Of a stretch of DNA of 64,000 nucleotides, positions 62,139 through 64,000 are shown piece after piece. The number at the start of each line of letters is the position of its first letter. Within the stretch, counting starts at the first letter, position 1. Source of the DNA: JBKQVT01 sp963804825 (GTDB lineage Bacteria > Planctomycetota > Planctomycetia > Pirellulales > Thermoguttaceae); the NCBI GenBank assembly GCA_963804825.1, contig CAWDRV010000002.1, positions 186,001 to 250,000 on the forward strand, given 5' to 3'. The position numbers were made by a program, and so were the translations under genes. The notes under the pieces are model-generated. The model was not told the DNA's origin. It saw nothing but the letters and a program-made list of their open reading frames with translations, and did no database searches.

Positions 62139-63014
62139 TTACTTCAACCCCAACGCCCTCTGCACAAACCGATCCCAAAGCCGATCGGGCACCCATTTGA
62201 AGGCACGGAGCAGCAACTTCGTCTGCAAGCCGACGGGGTAACGGGTCTTGGGCCGCCGCGCGGTCAGGGCATGGACCACCGCGCGGACGACACGTTCGAC
62301 CGGCAAGGCCGCGGCGGCCAGTTTGTGGCTCGCTTCGCGCATCGCGGCCAGATCGGCCTCGTAGAGCGACAGGCTGTCCGTCTGGACCTCGGCTTCCAGT
62401 CGATCGGCGTCCGCGAACGTCTTGTCCCAAATCGGCGTGTCGATGCTGCCCGGCTCGATCAGTGAGACCAGGATTCCCCAGGAGCGGAGTTCACCGCGGA
62501 GCGAGTCGCTCAGCGCCTCCAGGGCGTGTTTCGAGGCCGCGTAGGGGCCCAGATAGGGCGCCGCGATCCGGCCGTTCAGCGAGCCCATGTTCACGATGCG
62601 CCCTCGCGCCCGGCGTAGCAACGGCAAAAAGGCCTGTGTCACCGCGATCTGGCCGATGACGTTGACCTCGAATTGCTTCCGCAGCTCGTGGAGCGGCAGG
62701 ATCTCCAGCGGCCCGGCCACGACGATCCCGGCGTTGTTGACCAGGCCCGCCAGCCCGGCCGATCCCACGGCTTGCTCGACGCGCCGGGCCGACTCGGCGA
62801 TCGACCCGGCGTCGGTCACGTCCAAATGGAGGGGCGTCAGCCGCTCGGAGGCCCGGGCACGAAGCCGCCGGCCGGCGTCCTCGTTGCGAACGCCGGCAAA
62901 AACGCGAAATCCACGCCGGTCGAGTTCCAGCCCGCACGCCTCGCCGATCCCGGTCGAGGCGCCGGTAATCACCACGGCCGGCGACTGTGGCAGGTTCGTA
63001 GTTTCCTCCGACAT
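62139..63014 (-). CDS. Short-chain dehydrogenase/reductase
   Basis: 291 residues from ATG 63014 (MSEETTNLPQSPAVVITGAS). Classical SDR: VVITGASTGIGEACGLELDR (NAD(P) site), LTPLHLDVTDAGSIAESARR, GLVNNAGIVVAGPLEILPLH, IVNMGSLNGRIAAPYLGPYA and YAASKHALEALSDSLRGELR (catalytic Ser, Tyr and Lys). Similar to oxidoreductases listed as retinol-dehydrogenase-like. Substrate unknown. An upstream 25-codon extension lies before the likely start and is not needed. Confidence 0.9.
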   Translation of the reverse strand: MSEETTNLPQSPAVVITGASTGIGEACGLELDRRGFRVFAGVRNEDAGRRLRARASERLTPLHLDVTDAGSIAESARRVEQAVGSAGLAGLVNNAGIVVAGPLEILPLHELRKQFEVNVIGQIAVTQAFLPLLRRARGRIVNMGSLNGRIAAPYLGPYAASKHALEALSDSLRGELRSWGILVSLIEPGSIDTPIWDKTFADADRLEAEVQTDSLSLYEADLAAMREASHKLAAAALPVERVVRAVVHALTARRPKTRYPVGLQTKLLLRAFKWVPDRLWDRFVQRALGLK

Positions 63015-63096
63015 CGCAGTCACCTTTGCTACGAGATTCGACACGCCCCCAGCAGTTCCAATTCTCGCAAACTCGCAGTGCAATTGCAAGACTGGT

Positions 63097-64000
63097 TCAA
63101 CCCGGCGCCCGGACCAGCAGAAAATACGCGACCAGCACGACGGCCATGACGACCATCAGCCATTTCACGTCGCGGCCCTGCCCGGCGCACAACTTGACGA
63201 CCGGATACGCGATAAACCCCAGCGCCAGGCCGTGGGCGATCGAATACGACAGCGGAATGCCGATCATGATGAGAAACGAGGGCATCGCCTCGGCATAGTT
63301 TCCCCAATCGACCTTGACGACATTCCGCATCATCATCGAGCCGACGATCACCAGGGCGGGCGTCGTGATGGGCGGATAGCTGCCGACCATGTGGATGATG
63401 GGGCTGAAAAACAAGGCGACCAGGAACAGCGCGGCGACGCAGACCGAGGTCAGGCCCGTCCGTCCGCCCTGTTCGACCCCGGCCGCGCTCTCGACGAAGC
63501 TCGTCACCGTGCTGGTGCCCAGGGCGGCGCCGGCCACGGTGCCGACGGCGTCGGAAATCAGCGCCTGGCGGGCCCGCTCCAGGCGGTTGTCGCGGATCAA
63601 GCCGGCCTGCTCGCAGACGCCGATCAGGGTCCCCAGCGTGTCGAACAGCACCATGAACAGGAAGATCAAGATCAGCGGGATCATGGGCCAGCACAGGGCG
63701 TTGACGAGGTCCATTTTCAGCAGCGTCGGCGCCAGCGACGGCGGCGCGGAGACCACCCCGCCCGCAATGGCGAACTGATTCATCAGCAGCGAGTTTTTCA
63801 CCAGGTCCGATCCCGCGACGGCGGGGCCGAGATGGGGGATGGCCAGCCGCATCGCGATCGCCAGCAGCGTTCCGCCGCCGATTCCCCAGAGGATCGCCCC
63901 GCGCACCCGCCGCGCGGAAAGCACCGCCATCAACAGCAGGCCGAAGAAGAATACCATGAGGTCCGGCGAGGCGAACCGCGTGTTGAGCGTCACCAGGTGG
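63097..64000 (-). CDS. NCS2/AzgA-type purine permease, partial
   Basis: The visible 298 residues at the C-terminal side hold many hydrophobic helices (LMVFFFGLLLMAVLSARRVR, MIPLILIFLFMVLFDTLGTL, IGVCEQAGLI, GTSTVTSFVESAAGVEQGGR, TGLTSVCVAALFLVALFFSP, LVIVGSMMMRNVVKVDWGNY). GTSTVTSFVESAAGVEQGGR and FDTLGTLIGV are the AzgA/GhxP signatures, so it should import adenine, guanine or hypoxanthine. The N-terminus is off the right edge. The SDR gene follows on the same strand after 82 nt. Confidence 0.9.
   Translation of the reverse strand, partial: HLVTLNTRFASPDLMVFFFGLLLMAVLSARRVRGAILWGIGGGTLLAIAMRLAIPHLGPAVAGSDLVKNSLLMNQFAIAGGVVSAPPSLAPTLLKMDLVNALCWPMIPLILIFLFMVLFDTLGTLIGVCEQAGLIRDNRLERARQALISDAVGTVAGAALGTSTVTSFVESAAGVEQGGRTGLTSVCVAALFLVALFFSPIIHMVGSYPPITTPALVIVGSMMMRNVVKVDWGNYAEAMPSFLIMIGIPLSYSIAHGLALGFIAYPVVKLCAGQGRDVKWLMVVMAVVLVAYFLLVRAPG

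Overview
This window is GC-rich, gene-dense bacterial DNA whose content points to a planctomycete, probably of the Pirellulales type. The pointers are a planctomycete/verrucomicrobial-type bacterial microcompartment (BMC) locus, a lipid A cluster (OmpH-LpxC-LpxA plus a Gfo/Idh/MocA oxidoreductase), an sdhCAB complex II of the Bacillus type, an Asp/Glu-run small protein, secreted proteins with no recognised domain, and many short palindromic repeats. No rRNA, CRISPR array or complete insertion sequence was seen. One tRNA (elongator Met, CAU) is present.

Layout. 1-4.4 kb: minus-strand BMC operon (DeoR regulator, PduL phosphotransacylase, two hexameric shell proteins, acetate kinase, a pentameric vertex protein, aldehyde dehydrogenase running off the left edge). 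4.6-10.6 kb: a tight minus-strand operon ileS - AAA ATPase - DUF4276 protein - purN, in which the ATPase/DUF4276 pair looks like a two-gene defence-type module held between housekeeping genes by 1-nt stop/start overlaps. 11-13 kb: a small orphan gene and a five-fold zinc-ribbon protein ending in a PD-(D/E)XK-like nuclease domain. 13.7-18 kb: purine nucleoside phosphorylase, acidic protein, glycosyltransferase-TPR protein, membrane-anchored hypothetical. 18.1-24.4 kb: a giant bacterial alpha-2-macroglobulin. 24.4-31.5 kb: DUF4160-DUF2442 protein, PAP2-like lipoprotein, tRNA-Met, NUDIX hydrolase, small coiled-coil protein, secreted protein with a CX4CH motif, acylphosphatase, ABC-2 type permease, cold-shock protein. 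32-36 kb: OmpH/Skp, LpxC, LpxA, Gfo/Idh/MocA. 36-43 kb: endonuclease IV, GNAT, two M16 peptidase subunits, a TGS GTPase, PolX. 43-50.5 kb: secreted LTxxQ-type protein, membrane PH-like protein, exported beta-carbonic anhydrase, acetolactate synthase with an aldehyde dehydrogenase. 50.5-56.5 kb: BrnT/BrnA toxin-antitoxin, sdhC-sdhA-sdhB and an ACT-domain malic enzyme. 56.6-64 kb: secreted hypothetical, amino-acid permease fused to USP-like domains, SDR, and an AzgA-type purine permease running off the right edge.

Two features dominate any reading. First, about 25 single-base reading-frame breaks hit conserved and housekeeping genes (ileS, sdhA, csp, malic enzyme, ackA and others). Many lie in short homopolymers and in each case the continuation is found in another frame. 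This fits an assembly with uncorrected indels better than gene decay, so CDS extents below are given for the reconstructed genes. Second, the intergenic DNA, and sometimes the coding DNA, is seeded with several families of small inverted-repeat elements, including a 163-165 bp MITE-like family with hairpin ends, solo copies of those ends, and one palindrome inserted inside ileS just before KMSKS.

The most interesting system candidates are the ATPase-DUF4276 pair inside the ileS-purN operon and the zinc-ribbon-array nuclease.
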